Of a stretch of DNA of 64,000 nt, positions 42,030-51,096 are shown one piece after another (the stretch's first letter is position 1; each line of letters begins with the position of its first letter). The translations under genes and the position numbers were made by a program. The stretch lies in contig NZ_CP147250.1 of NCBI RefSeq assembly GCF_017316305.2, positions 2,727,001 through 2,791,000 on the forward strand, written 5' to 3'. This DNA comes from Enterococcus sp. DIV1094. GTDB taxonomy: Bacteria > Bacillota > Bacilli > Lactobacillales > Enterococcaceae. The notes beneath the pieces are model-generated. The model saw nothing but the letters and a program-made list of their open reading frames with translations. It was not told the DNA's origin and searched no databases.

Positions 42030-43028
42030 ATGGATATGAAAACAAGAAAACAGCTACAAGAAAAATTGAAACAACGGATGCTTCAATTGCCTCCGATTTT
42101 CAATGAATTTTTACAAGTAAATCAAAAAAAATTATCGTTGGCTAGTCGCTTTGAGTATGCAAAAGATTTCCATTTATTTACAGACTATTTACGAAAGACG
42201 CATAAACAAGAGATTGATGACCAGTTGATCATTCAGTTGGAAAAACAAGTGTATCTAAATTTTTTGAGTGAAGTTTACCTTCATACACGCGCTTTTCATA
42301 CTGCCGCTTCACAAGAAACACAACAACAATTTAAAAATGGGTATTATGGAATCTCTCGCAAACAGTATGCCTTGAATCATTTTTTACGTTTTTTATATGA
42401 AAAAGGTTCGATTGAAAAAGAGATTTCCTTATTAGGAGATAGCTTACCAGAGACGACTGCTCCTGCTCCACGTTATATCGATGCTTCTTTATTAAGCGAT
42501 TTTGACTCTCTCTTTATTCCTTCAAAAGGATTCAATTCCCCACGAGAAGCACTTTTTGAACGAAAAAATCGTGCAAGAAATCTGGCAATCGTGGCTGTCC
42601 TGCTCTATTGTGGCTTGAAGATCCATGAAGTTGTGGAATTAAAGTGGAAAAACATTGATTTAACGAAACAGATTTTGGTTGTTGATCGAAAAGCGAACCG
42701 CTTGAATCGAGTACCTATTCCCAATGAAGCACTGCCGATACTCGCAAATTATTATGACCAACATAAAAAAGAATCATCTGGTGAGTCATTTGTTTTCCGC
42801 TCTTCTCACGATGAGCAAATCTCTCCTCGAACGATCCGCCAAGTCCTTGAGCGAATCGCTGTGTACAAAAATGTTTCACCGGAATTGTGTCGAAAAACTT
42901 TCCGCTATTACACTGAGCTATATTTAGGTGACAAAGATGCTGTGAATTATCTCTGCGGGAATCGCTATGTTCGTTCTCATTCATTTGAAGAAATTTATGA
43001 GAAGATGCGTGACTTCACTTATCGATGA
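42030..43028 (+). CDS. XerS-like tyrosine recombinase with altered active site
   Basis: A 332-residue protein aligned along its length with tyrosine recombinases of XerS type: an N-terminal SAM-like core-binding domain (about 20-125) and a C-terminal catalytic domain. The catalytic set is not intact. The first Arg is Lys197 (CGLKIHE where GLR/GIR is expected). The His of HxxR is Glu285, with Arg288 kept. The GH motif is GN, and the candidate nucleophile is Tyr323 (or Tyr313). The Lys of the beta-hairpin (DRKANRLNR) is present. GGAGG at 42016-42020 favours the start at 42030. No dif-like or phage neighbours were seen. It may bind DNA without cutting it, or be a diverged recombinase. Confidence 0.75.
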   Translation: MDMKTRKQLQEKLKQRMLQLPPIFNEFLQVNQKKLSLASRFEYAKDFHLFTDYLRKTHKQEIDDQLIIQLEKQVYLNFLSEVYLHTRAFHTAASQETQQQFKNGYYGISRKQYALNHFLRFLYEKGSIEKEISLLGDSLPETTAPAPRYIDASLLSDFDSLFIPSKGFNSPREALFERKNRARNLAIVAVLLYCGLKIHEVVELKWKNIDLTKQILVVDRKANRLNRVPIPNEALPILANYYDQHKKESSGESFVFRSSHDEQISPRTIRQVLERIAVYKNVSPELCRKTFRYYTELYLGDKDAVNYLCGNRYVRSHSFEEIYEKMRDFTYR

Positions 43029-43328
43029 CAAACAGGTTGGATCAGAAATATTTATTTTTCAAAGAAGTCGCTTTTGCATTTTTGAGTTCTTAGTGTTTTA
43101 AAAAAAGAATCTTACATGGGGGGAAAGAAAAATATCTATCCTTATTTTATGGATGATATAAAAATATTCAGTAGATTTTTAATGCTGATTACGCCAAATT
43201 TAATCGTATGTTTTTCAATCATTCGGCTATCTTACTAACTAAATTTCTCTGTTATTTAGTTTAAGGATGTGCTATCATAATTAAGACTTTGTACATTTAT
43301 TAACAAATATGTTTATGGAGCGTGAAAG
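43029..43328. other. intergenic stretch before the adenylate-forming enzyme
   Basis: 300 AT-rich bases with no ORF. A region near 43255-43280 (TTTAGTTTAAGG ... TATCAT) could hold a promoter. I see no riboswitch or T-box. Confidence 0.35.
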
Positions 43329-44858
43329 ATGGAAACAATCGACTATACCCCACTTAATCTTTATACGAATTTTCAAGAAGCGGCAGAACGAACACCAGAT
43401 GTCCCAATGATTTTCGATCAAACCTTAGTGGCTTTTCCAGAACTTGGTTCTAAAAGCACTTACAAGGAATGTCATGAGCTAGTGTTGACACGCGCTTATC
43501 AACTTGCGAATTTAGGTGTATCACTTGGCGATAAAATCATGATTTACAAAAGTTCTGCTTTTGACACGTACTTGATGGCTGTCGCTGCGTCTTATCTAGG
43601 TGCTGTCCCTGTGATGCCTTCTTACCATTTACCAACAAGTACACTTGAAGTATTTGTCGATCGCTTGGAAGATCCTTATCTCTTATTCGATGAAGTTACA
43701 TGTGAACGTGTGGCAGGAATCACGAATGGCACAAAAAGCAAACAATTAGCTGTCGCTGATTTGATCAAGCAACCAGCCACTCCTGTAGAACAAAAGAAAT
43801 TAGATAACGATGAGATCTCCTATATGACTCATACTTCAGGTACGACTGGTATCCCTAAATTGATTTGTCACTCTGCTCATTCGATGGGCTGGCGGACAAA
43901 ATGGCAAAAAACAGTATTTACTAAAATTGCCGAGAAAAAGTTAGTTGCTTTTCATATCTCACCTGTTCATTCTCGATTCAACATCGGTATTTCTTCACTG
44001 ATGGCAATGGGCTTTCCTATGATGCCGATTGCAGATCCTCAAGGTGAACATGTAGTGAAATTATTATTAGAGAATCCGCCAATTGCTTTAGAGACACATC
44101 CGAATAATTTCGTGCAATGGAGCTTTACTGCTAGAGAGCATCCAGAAGCTTTTTCTGGGATTCGCTACTACCACTCTACGTTTGATGCAATCAACAATCA
44201 AACAATGGAAGTTTTCCTACACACATCAGCGACTAAAGATGCGATCTTTTTACAAGTTTACGGACAAAGTGAATGTGGGCCAATGATTTTAAAAGCTCAT
44301 ACGTTAGAAAGCCTAAAAACTAGTGATGCACGTGATATGGGTGTCGGTTTAGGCGACTTGACGAAAGCAAGGATCACTGATGAAGCGGGTAATGAACTAC
44401 CTGCTAACACAGATGGACACATCCATTTACTCTCAAAAGGTCGTGCATTGACTTATTACAAAGAAGATGCTCGCTTCCAAGAAAACGTGTATGGTGTTTG
44501 GTGGGATAGTGGCGACTACGGTTGTATCGATGATGAAGGTCACCTCCATTTGAAAGATCGTCAAGTCGATTTGATCGATACGATCAACAGTACGTTAGCA
44601 ATCGAAGACTACTTATTAGATTCCTTGGAATTTTTAGCTGAAGTCGTGATCGTTCGTGACAAAGATAATTCACCACAACCAATCATCGCTTTAGCACCTA
44701 ATCAAGAGATGGATTGGGATCGTTGGTGGAACCAAGTCCATGAATTACCACGATTGAACAAACCAATCTTACGTGCCTATGAAGATATTCCAAGAACCGC
44801 AACGATGAAAGTGCAACGTTTGCAAATCGAAAAAGAATTCAAAGAAGCAAATAATTAA
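43329..44858 (+). CDS. AMP-binding (ANL superfamily) acid-CoA ligase-like enzyme
   Basis: A 509-residue adenylate-forming enzyme. The P-loop motif MTHTSGTTGIPK (about 166-177), the Y-motif YGQSECGP (about 314-321), the Asp motif WDSGDYG (about 396-402) and a late lysine in PRTATMKVQRLQ are all present. It activates a carboxylic acid as its AMP ester and probably passes it to CoA. The substrate is not evident; no carrier-protein or biosynthetic genes are adjacent. It is alone between terminators, with TGGAGCG before the ATG. Length is at the short end for acyl-CoA synthetases. Confidence 0.82.
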   Translation: METIDYTPLNLYTNFQEAAERTPDVPMIFDQTLVAFPELGSKSTYKECHELVLTRAYQLANLGVSLGDKIMIYKSSAFDTYLMAVAASYLGAVPVMPSYHLPTSTLEVFVDRLEDPYLLFDEVTCERVAGITNGTKSKQLAVADLIKQPATPVEQKKLDNDEISYMTHTSGTTGIPKLICHSAHSMGWRTKWQKTVFTKIAEKKLVAFHISPVHSRFNIGISSLMAMGFPMMPIADPQGEHVVKLLLENPPIALETHPNNFVQWSFTAREHPEAFSGIRYYHSTFDAINNQTMEVFLHTSATKDAIFLQVYGQSECGPMILKAHTLESLKTSDARDMGVGLGDLTKARITDEAGNELPANTDGHIHLLSKGRALTYYKEDARFQENVYGVWWDSGDYGCIDDEGHLHLKDRQVDLIDTINSTLAIEDYLLDSLEFLAEVVIVRDKDNSPQPIIALAPNQEMDWDRWWNQVHELPRLNKPILRAYEDIPRTATMKVQRLQIEKEFKEANN

Positions 44859-44869
44859 TGACCAATTTG

Positions 44870-44912
44870 AGCAAGCACCCTTCCTCTATTGAAGAAGGTG
44901 CTTGCTTTTTTA
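44870..44912 (+). terminator. terminator of the ANL gene
   Basis: AGCAAGCACC (44870-44879) pairs with GGTGCTTGCT (44898-44907), followed by a T-run. Confidence 0.9.
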
Positions 44913-45006
44913 TGGTTTGATCGCTTTTTAAACTTCAAAAGACGTTAGTTTTTCTTCCCTCTTCTTTCGTTCAAACTTGAATTTTGAATTACAATCATAT
45001 TTAAAT

Positions 45007-45039
45007 AATTGGCTGACCTAACAATCTGCCAATTGGCTG
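45007..45039. repeat. AATTGGCTG direct repeat upstream of the pyridoxine kinase operon
   Basis: AATTGGCTG occurs at 45007-45015 and 45031-45039, starts 24 bases apart, upstream of a TATACT at 45063-45068. It could be a regulator site; direct repeats are typical of MocR/PdxR-type regulators, but no such gene is in the window. Confidence 0.45.
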
Positions 45040-45088
45040 TTTTTCTTTGAACTCGAAAACGGTATACTCTTTTTGTGGAGGGATGAAA

Positions 45089-45880
45089 GTGCAAAAAATA
45101 TTAACGATCGGCGGCTCGGATCCATTTGCTGGCGGTGGGATCCAATCTGATTTAAAGACATTTGAGAACCATCATATTTTTGGAATGAGTGCATTGACCT
45201 GTATCGGCATGCTCGACTCAGATGGCGCATTTATTTTAGAGACGATTCCGGCAGAATGGTTAGCCAAACAATTGGATTCGATCAAACAAATGACCGATTT
45301 AGATGGAATAAAAATCGGGTTATTACATTCAATCGAAGCAATCGACATTGTACGTGACTTCCTTACCCATTTTGAAGATCTGCCAATCGTGATCGATCCT
45401 GTCTTTGCATTTAAGGAAACAAACGATACCTTAAATCAAGCCTATATGCAAAAAATGATACAGGAGCTATTTCCCCTGGCGGATGTTTTGACACCTAATT
45501 TAAAGGAGGCTGCCCTACTTTATAGTCAACCAGTCAACACATTTGTCCAAATGGTGGATTGTGCGAAATATCTCCATTCTTTAGGTGCGAAAAACGTCGT
45601 GATCAAAGGCGGTACTGGAATCATCGGGGATGAAGCATTGGATGTGTTATTCAATGGAAAAGAATCGATTACTTTTAGACGGGAAAAACTAGAACAACAA
45701 ACCGTCAACGGTGCAGGTTGTACGTTTGCCTCAGCGATTACTGCTAATCTTGTCTTAGGCTATCCTTTGACAGAGGCTGTTGCACGCAGTAAGGCTTTTG
45801 TCTATGACTGTATCTTGAACGGTGTCATGATGAAGGATCAGACGGGAAGTGTTTGGTCACAAGGAAAAGGAGTGGAATGA
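45089..45880 (+). CDS. pdxK: pyridoxine / hydroxymethylpyrimidine kinase (PdxK/ThiD type)
   Basis: A 263-residue ribokinase-fold kinase of the ThiD/PdxK group. ILTIGGSDPFAGGGIQSDLK is the N-terminal substrate motif, and NGAGCTFASA near residue 210 is the anion-hole loop with Asp replaced by Cys. That GAGC loop is typical of the Bacillus pyridoxal kinase PdxK, so vitamin B6 phosphorylation is more likely than thiamine synthesis. An ECF S-component follows at four bases, fitting uptake-plus-kinase of a vitamin. The GTG at 45089 lies seven bases after GGAGG; an ATG at 45083 is only one base from it. Confidence 0.8.
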   Translation: MQKILTIGGSDPFAGGGIQSDLKTFENHHIFGMSALTCIGMLDSDGAFILETIPAEWLAKQLDSIKQMTDLDGIKIGLLHSIEAIDIVRDFLTHFEDLPIVIDPVFAFKETNDTLNQAYMQKMIQELFPLADVLTPNLKEAALLYSQPVNTFVQMVDCAKYLHSLGAKNVVIKGGTGIIGDEALDVLFNGKESITFRREKLEQQTVNGAGCTFASAITANLVLGYPLTEAVARSKAFVYDCILNGVMMKDQTGSVWSQGKGVE

Positions 45881-45884
45881 ATTA

Positions 45885-46382
45885 ATGAATACGAAAAGAA
45901 TTGCTATCTATGCGATGTTAACAGCTTTGACTGTCGGGATCTCTTTAGTCATCTTGATCCCAATCCCTGGAACCAATGGATTTGTTACGCTATGTGAAGT
46001 CGGTATTTATGCCGCAGCTGCGCTTTTTGGTCCGATGGGCGGCTTGATCGTTGGTGCAGGAAGTGGCTTGTTTATTGATTTACTTGCTGGTTATCCCCAA
46101 TGGGCGATCTTCTCTTTATTGATCCATGGTTTACAAGGATGGGTTGCCGGTTACTTTGCAGGGAAAGGTTCTGTGCGTTGGGGCTTCGGCTTGACATTAG
46201 GTACGATCATTATGGTCTTAGGCTATTTCTTTGCTAGCTGGTTGTTGTATGACTGGCCAGTCGGTGTCGCTTCATTACCAAGCAATTTGGTCCAAAACAT
46301 TGTCGGTATCGTGGTTGCGATTCCTCTGACAAAAGCATTGATGCGCTTGCCTTTGCAACAAACAACGGTAAAAACCAAGTAA
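45885..46382 (+). CDS. ECF transporter S component (likely pyridoxine-type, PdxU-like)
   Basis: A 165-residue membrane protein with about five to six hydrophobic segments and the start pattern MNTKRIAIYAMLTALTVGIS, where the AxxxA-like helix is the S-component coupling helix. ECF S-components bind a vitamin and dock on a shared energising module encoded elsewhere. Its position between the B6-type kinase and UPF0340 suggests a pyridoxine or hydroxymethylpyrimidine substrate. AAGGAG lies 13 bases before the start and overlaps the kinase stop. The substrate is inferred from context only. Confidence 0.78.
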   Translation: MNTKRIAIYAMLTALTVGISLVILIPIPGTNGFVTLCEVGIYAAAALFGPMGGLIVGAGSGLFIDLLAGYPQWAIFSLLIHGLQGWVAGYFAGKGSVRWGFGLTLGTIIMVLGYFFASWLLYDWPVGVASLPSNLVQNIVGIVVAIPLTKALMRLPLQQTTVKTK

Positions 46383-46398
46383 AAGGGATGAATAAAAA

Positions 46399-46947
46399 AT
46401 GGAAGTAACAAAAGACAGCTTCAAACAACAATTAACGGAAATGGTTTCAGATATTCTAAGCGAAGCCAATCTTAAAGCAGGCGATCTATTTGTTTTAGGC
46501 TGTAGTACAAGTGAGATCGTTGGCGGACACATTGGGAAAAACTCAAATGCAGAAATCGGTCAATGGGTCATCGAAACACTGAAAGAACAGCTGGACCCAC
46601 TAGGGATTTCATTAGCAGTTCAAGGCTGTGAACACCTGAACCGGGCGTTAGTTGTCGAACGTTCAGTGGCTGAAAAGAAAGACTTTGAGATCGTCTCTGT
46701 CATTCCTGCACTTCACGCGGGTGGTGCCTGCTCAGTTGCAGCATTTGATCAATTCAGTGATCCTGTCGAAGTGGAGCATGTTGTCGCTCAAGCAGGAATC
46801 GATATTGGTGACACCGCGATCGGCATGCACGTCAAACATGTTCAAGTTCCTGTCCGACCTCGCTCGAATACACTAGGCAGCGCTCATGTGACTGCTTTAC
46901 GGTCTCGTCCGAAATACATTGGCGGACCTCGTGCACAATACGAATAA
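46399..46947 (+). CDS. UPF0340 / TIGR01440 family protein (YwlG-like)
   Basis: A 182-residue cytosolic protein of the UPF0340 family (YwlG in Bacillus). It has a Rossmann-like start, the [13 protein letters not shown] segment and the family-specific [14 protein letters not shown] motif; a Cys, His and Glu cluster there looks like an active or metal site. The function of the family is not known. It is the third gene of the kinase-transporter operon, 16 bases after the S-component stop, which is unusual context and may hint at a vitamin-related role. Confidence 0.88.
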   Translation: MEVTKDSFKQQLTEMVSDILSEANLKAGDLFVLGCSTSEIVGGHIGKNSNAEIGQWVIETLKEQLDPLGISLAVQGCEHLNRALVVERSVAEKKDFEIVSVIPALHAGGACSVAAFDQFSDPVEVEHVVAQAGIDIGDTAIGMHVKHVQVPVRPRSNTLGSAHVTALRSRPKYIGGPRAQYE

Positions 46948-46948
46948 T

Positions 46949-47003
46949 AAAAAAGCTCAAAACCCTGAAATCATTCTAAAAATTTCGGGTTTTGGGCTTT
47001 TTT
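46949..47003. terminator. bidirectional terminator
   Basis: A ~20-bp stem: AAAAGCTCAAAACCCTGAAAT (46951-46971) pairs with ATTTCGGGTTTTGGGCTTTT, between convergent operons. Confidence 0.92.
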
Positions 47004-47034
47004 GACTGTACACTTTTACCACACGTTCACTTCA

Positions 47035-48675
47035 CTAATTTTTTCGATAAAGACGTGCTTCATACGGAGCGAATGTTCCACTTAGTTCAAATACTGTACG
47101 TGGTTGATTTTCCAGTAATACTTCCCAGTTTGTGCCAATTTCTGTTGGTAAAGAATACGTTGCTGGTTCATCGGTCAAATTGACCATGATCAGGTATTGT
47201 TCTTCATCAAGAACTCGTTCATACACAAAGAGTTGTTCATCTTCTGTAAGATACTCGTTAAAACTACCATAGATCAATCCTTTATTTTCGCGACGGATCG
47301 CAATCATCTCTTTGTAAAAAGAGAAAATCGATTGTGGATCATTCGTTTGCTCAGCGACATTGATCGTTTGGTGGTTCGGATTGACGATCAGCCAAGGATC
47401 AACCGTAGAAAAGCCAGCATATGACTCTTCATTCCATTGCATCGGTGTCCGACTGTTATCTCTGGTCGTATTTGCGACGATATCCAAGGCTTCTTCTTCT
47501 GATCGTCCCTCATCAAGTAATTGTTGATAAAGTCTTTTCGAATCCACTGCATCGATCTCTTCAATTGAAGAAAATGGTAGATTTGTCATACCGATCTCTT
47601 GTCCCTGATAGATAAACGGTGTCCCTTGTAGAAAGAAATACATCATAGCGATCGCTTTAGCAGACAGTTGCCAATATGCTGGGGTCGTGTCACCGAAGAC
47701 TGACACACACCTTGGTACATCATGATTTTCCATATAAAGAGCATTCCACCCTTTACCGTCCAATGACCGCTGCCAAGCGCCTAGTGATTTTTTCAAACCT
47801 AATACATCTAAGTCCCCATCTTTTTCATGTTTCCAGATCGAGATGTGATCAAATTCAAAAATCATATCGAAGTAGCCATTATCCCCTACCCACTCAGGTC
47901 CTTCATCTGCCGAAACACCACTTGCTTCTCCCACAGTCATGATATCGTACTCATCAAAGACCTCTTTTAATTCCGTCAAGTGATCTTCAATACCCGAGAC
48001 ATTTTGAAAAGGAGAAAAAGGATTTTCGGTCGCTTCGACAGAATATTCATCTTTTTTGACATGAGAGATCGCATCTAAACGGAAACCATCGATGCCTTTA
48101 TCTAACCACCAGCGGATCATTGTAAAGAGTTCGTCTTTCAGTTTGTCACTTTCCCAGTTCAAGTCTGGTTGTTCTTTGGCAAAAATGTGTAAATAGTATT
48201 GACCAGTTTGTTCATCATATTCCCATGCGGAGCCGCCAAAAATCGATTGCCAGCCATTAGGCGCTTGATCCGGTGTGCCATCGACCCAAATGTAGTAATC
48301 ACGGTAAGGATTGTCGACCGACTGGCGGGATTCAATAAACCATTCATGCTGATCCGAGCTATGATTGATGACAAGATCCATAATGATCTTGATCCCCAGT
48401 TGATGCGCTTCTGCTAATAAAGCATCAAAATCATCCATTGTGCCAAACTTCTCGAGGATCGCTTGATAGTCACTGATATCATAACCGTTATCGACAAACG
48501 GAGATTTGTAGATTGGATTGATCCAAATAAAATCGATCCCTAGTTCTTTCAAATAGCCTAGTTTCTCGCGAATCCCATTGATGTCGCCAATCCCATCATT
48601 ATTACTATCTTTAAAGCTCGCTGGATAGATCTGATAACCAACTGCTTCTTTCCACCACTTTTCGGTCTGCTTCAT
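47035..48675 (-). CDS. GH13 alpha-glucosidase (oligo-1,6-glucosidase / glucan 1,6-alpha-glucosidase type)
   Basis: A 546-residue GH13 subfamily 31 enzyme that splits alpha-1,6 (and perhaps alpha-1,4) glucose links in isomalto-oligosaccharides or dextrin ends. Visible are DLVINHSSDQHEWF (about 98-111), the nucleophile Asp in GFRLDAISH (about 195-203), the acid Glu in TVGEASGV (about 250-257) and ENHDVPR (about 320-326). The residue after the nucleophile is Ala rather than the Val seen in many strict 1,6-enzymes, so specificity is uncertain. There is no signal peptide. A GGGGAT site before this ATG sets the start. Confidence 0.9.
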   Translation of the reverse strand: MKQTEKWWKEAVGYQIYPASFKDSNNDGIGDINGIREKLGYLKELGIDFIWINPIYKSPFVDNGYDISDYQAILEKFGTMDDFDALLAEAHQLGIKIIMDLVINHSSDQHEWFIESRQSVDNPYRDYYIWVDGTPDQAPNGWQSIFGGSAWEYDEQTGQYYLHIFAKEQPDLNWESDKLKDELFTMIRWWLDKGIDGFRLDAISHVKKDEYSVEATENPFSPFQNVSGIEDHLTELKEVFDEYDIMTVGEASGVSADEGPEWVGDNGYFDMIFEFDHISIWKHEKDGDLDVLGLKKSLGAWQRSLDGKGWNALYMENHDVPRCVSVFGDTTPAYWQLSAKAIAMMYFFLQGTPFIYQGQEIGMTNLPFSSIEEIDAVDSKRLYQQLLDEGRSEEEALDIVANTTRDNSRTPMQWNEESYAGFSTVDPWLIVNPNHQTINVAEQTNDPQSIFSFYKEMIAIRRENKGLIYGSFNEYLTEDEQLFVYERVLDEEQYLIMVNLTDEPATYSLPTEIGTNWEVLLENQPRTVFELSGTFAPYEARLYRKN

Positions 48676-48793
48676 ACTTATCCCCCTTTTTTCTTTATTA
48701 TAGCTTAATTTCAAGCGGTTACATATTTGTTACCGTTAACTTTTTTATGCGAACATCAGATGGAGTAGTGCTGATAATACATGAAAAAAATTA

Positions 48794-48843
48794 AAAAAGC
48801 GAACATCAAAGACCATAGTATACCTCATCTTTGATGTTCGTTT
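48794..48843. terminator. terminator of the AAA/VWA gene
   Basis: AAACGAACATCAAAG-type inverted repeat: GCGAACATCAAAG (48799-48811) with CTTTGATGTTCGT (48829-48841), with A- and T-runs on both sides. Confidence 0.85.
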
Positions 48844-48852
48844 AGTATTTAT

Positions 48853-51075
48853 TTATAGATAACGAGAAATCAATTGAATCATTTGTTTAGGGAACGTTGT
48901 CAAATCAGTGATATCCACGAACCGACTTGCGCCATAAATTTCTTTGATCTCTTCCTTATCTTGTCCGATTGCGGCAGAAACAAAAACGATTCCTTGCCGT
49001 TCATATTCAGTCAATACTTCTTGTATATCATTTTTTGCTTTAACACCCGTGTAATCAGGTAAGGCTTTTGGCTGGCCATCGCTGATGTTGATGATCAGTT
49101 TTGTTGTAGCTGTTTGTTCACTTAGTTTGCCAGCAATCAAACGTAAAACTGCACCATCGCGGTTGTTTTGCCTTGGTTTCATGGTTACCAATTTCTGTTC
49201 TAACCAATCAAATGAATCTGAAAATTCTTTGTACGAAAAGATCGAGGTTTTTTCTCTTGTCGAAGCATCGGCTGTATCACCGTAGATCAACAAAGGAATA
49301 CGTACTCGTTTCGCAAATGCCGCAACAGCAAATGCTGCTTTTTTAGCCGCCAAGATCCGATCGTCACGAACCATCGAACCAGACTCATCGATTCGTAATC
49401 CAACCGCCAATGAAGGCTGTTCATGCGGTGGATTTTTTTTATCAAATTGCCGCAGATCACCATAAGCGATCCGACTAGCATTGAACCGCTGTCCTTCATA
49501 CTTCCCTTTTTGGTAGGTGTCACTTTCTTCATTTTCCAATAAATCAAGGATTTGGCGACTCAATGAATCAACGACGGGATCGATTTCTCGACGAATCGCT
49601 ACCACTTCAGGATTTCCTACTTCGAACTTAGGACGATGAACGATCAATCCCTCTTTTTCATGGATCGTGTTCTTCATCAGTTGACGTGCTTCTTTATTCA
49701 GCTCACGTTTCAGTTGTTTGTCCAAAGCTTCCATATCTGAAGCAGACATCTCTTCTGATTCATCCTCCGATTGTAGTTGCTGTTGGCTACGTCCTTCGAC
49801 ATCTTTGCTTCGCTCTTCCGTTAAGGGTAAAGGTTCAGCTTGTGTCTTTTCTTCCGCAGTCTCTTCTGGCACGGCTTCCTCTTCTTTTGCGGTGCTTTCA
49901 CCCAGTGATGCGGTTTCTTCTACCAATGTTTCGATTTGGCGCTCTGCCGCTTCTTCTTCACTGATCCTCCGACCTTTGACCGGCGCAACTTCCTTTGATA
50001 CGTCGCCCCATTTCTTTTGTCGAATCAGTTCCCTCAGCTCATCTAAAAGCCCGCTATCCGTCAATGCAGTCGTCAAGATGTGTAATTCATCTGGATCAGT
50101 CGTTAGTTTATACAACACTTTTGGATAAATAGAAGCAAAGATATCTTGGTTTTGCTTCATCGTATTGACCCAATAAAAGTAAGAACGCATCCCAGCAACA
50201 CCCTTGATCGCATTTGCTTTCGCTGTTTCGTCTAAGAGACGAATGATCTCTGCCATTTTCAACAAAAGTGTTGGTTCGTTGACTTGCGTCTTGCTAATTG
50301 CTCGCTCCACCATGACTGAAAGCTCTGGTAAATCCATTTTCTCAGCATGCTGCATCCGATCTCGTAATGACTCATTCAGCGGTCGGTTACCTTGGTAATT
50401 ACGATTCGTCGTAATGACGATGACACAGTCGGGGTGGCGTTGGATCACTCCTGTCGGTAAGTTTAACAAACCATTTGTTTCTAAGGCAGAGTTCAAAGCA
50501 ACAAGAACCGAAGCGTCACGAATCACCGTGGGCTCTTGGATTTCTAATAAATAGCCTTTTTCGATGGCACGCACGATCTCAGACGGATAATATTTATAAT
50601 GGACCGCGCTTTCTTGCTGCTCTTCGATCCGTTGTACCAAATCAGCTAACTTTGCTTTAGCAGCCTGTTGATCGATTTGATAGTGTTGCTGGATCAAGCG
50701 CAACACAGCGTCGAGTGTGTCTGTTTGCTCAATCGCGGCTAATAACTCCTGATCGTCTTCTTGATCGGATTCGATCACTGGTAATAATGCACCAAAGACA
50801 TCTGATTTATCCATATCTGCAAAACAAGTCACTTTTGTGTAAGGCAGTTGTAGATCAAAAGAGAGTGCCTTGGCTAGTTGGGTTTTCCCAGAGCCAGCAT
50901 CTCCTTCAAGTAGCACATTACTGATTTTCATTTCTGGATCATGCCAGTTTGCTTTGATCTCAGTGGCAATGCGCAGTTCTTCTTCACTTGTTTGGTGACT
51001 AGCTGGTTTTTTCCAGATCATTTGTTTTTCGATCGGTGTAAACACACGTTGATCGGTGAGTGAAAAGTTTTCCAT
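48853..51075 (-). CDS. fused AAA+ ATPase / von Willebrand A protein (MoxR/CobS-CobT-like)
   Basis: A 740-residue fusion. The N-terminal AAA+ domain (about 35-330) has Walker A EGDAGSGKTQLAK (about 59-71), an acidic stretch and a sensor ITTNRNYQGNRPLN. A highly acidic, disordered linker (about 370-450, runs of Glu) leads to a C-terminal VWA domain (about 540-740) with the MIDAS motif DESGSM and later NISDGQPK. In most bacteria MoxR-type AAA and VWA parts are separate genes; here they are joined. Such pairs act as metal-inserting chelatases or chaperones of larger complexes. The partner DUF6530 is directly upstream. AAGGAAG fixes the start at 51075. Confidence 0.85.
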   Translation of the reverse strand: MENFSLTDQRVFTPIEKQMIWKKPASHQTSEEELRIATEIKANWHDPEMKISNVLLEGDAGSGKTQLAKALSFDLQLPYTKVTCFADMDKSDVFGALLPVIESDQEDDQELLAAIEQTDTLDAVLRLIQQHYQIDQQAAKAKLADLVQRIEEQQESAVHYKYYPSEIVRAIEKGYLLEIQEPTVIRDASVLVALNSALETNGLLNLPTGVIQRHPDCVIVITTNRNYQGNRPLNESLRDRMQHAEKMDLPELSVMVERAISKTQVNEPTLLLKMAEIIRLLDETAKANAIKGVAGMRSYFYWVNTMKQNQDIFASIYPKVLYKLTTDPDELHILTTALTDSGLLDELRELIRQKKWGDVSKEVAPVKGRRISEEEAAERQIETLVEETASLGESTAKEEEAVPEETAEEKTQAEPLPLTEERSKDVEGRSQQQLQSEDESEEMSASDMEALDKQLKRELNKEARQLMKNTIHEKEGLIVHRPKFEVGNPEVVAIRREIDPVVDSLSRQILDLLENEESDTYQKGKYEGQRFNASRIAYGDLRQFDKKNPPHEQPSLAVGLRIDESGSMVRDDRILAAKKAAFAVAAFAKRVRIPLLIYGDTADASTREKTSIFSYKEFSDSFDWLEQKLVTMKPRQNNRDGAVLRLIAGKLSEQTATTKLIINISDGQPKALPDYTGVKAKNDIQEVLTEYERQGIVFVSAAIGQDKEEIKEIYGASRFVDITDLTTFPKQMIQLISRYL

Positions 51076-51096
51076 GATAAACACTTCCTTATGACA

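Noticed and set aside
42030..43028. Integrase of a prophage or conjugative element
   Set aside because: No phage, conjugation or att-like repeats are near it; the protein is closer in layout to XerS.
43029..43328. Riboswitch or FabT/FapR operator before the adenylate-forming gene
   Set aside because: No convincing palindrome or aptamer core; only a possible weak promoter.
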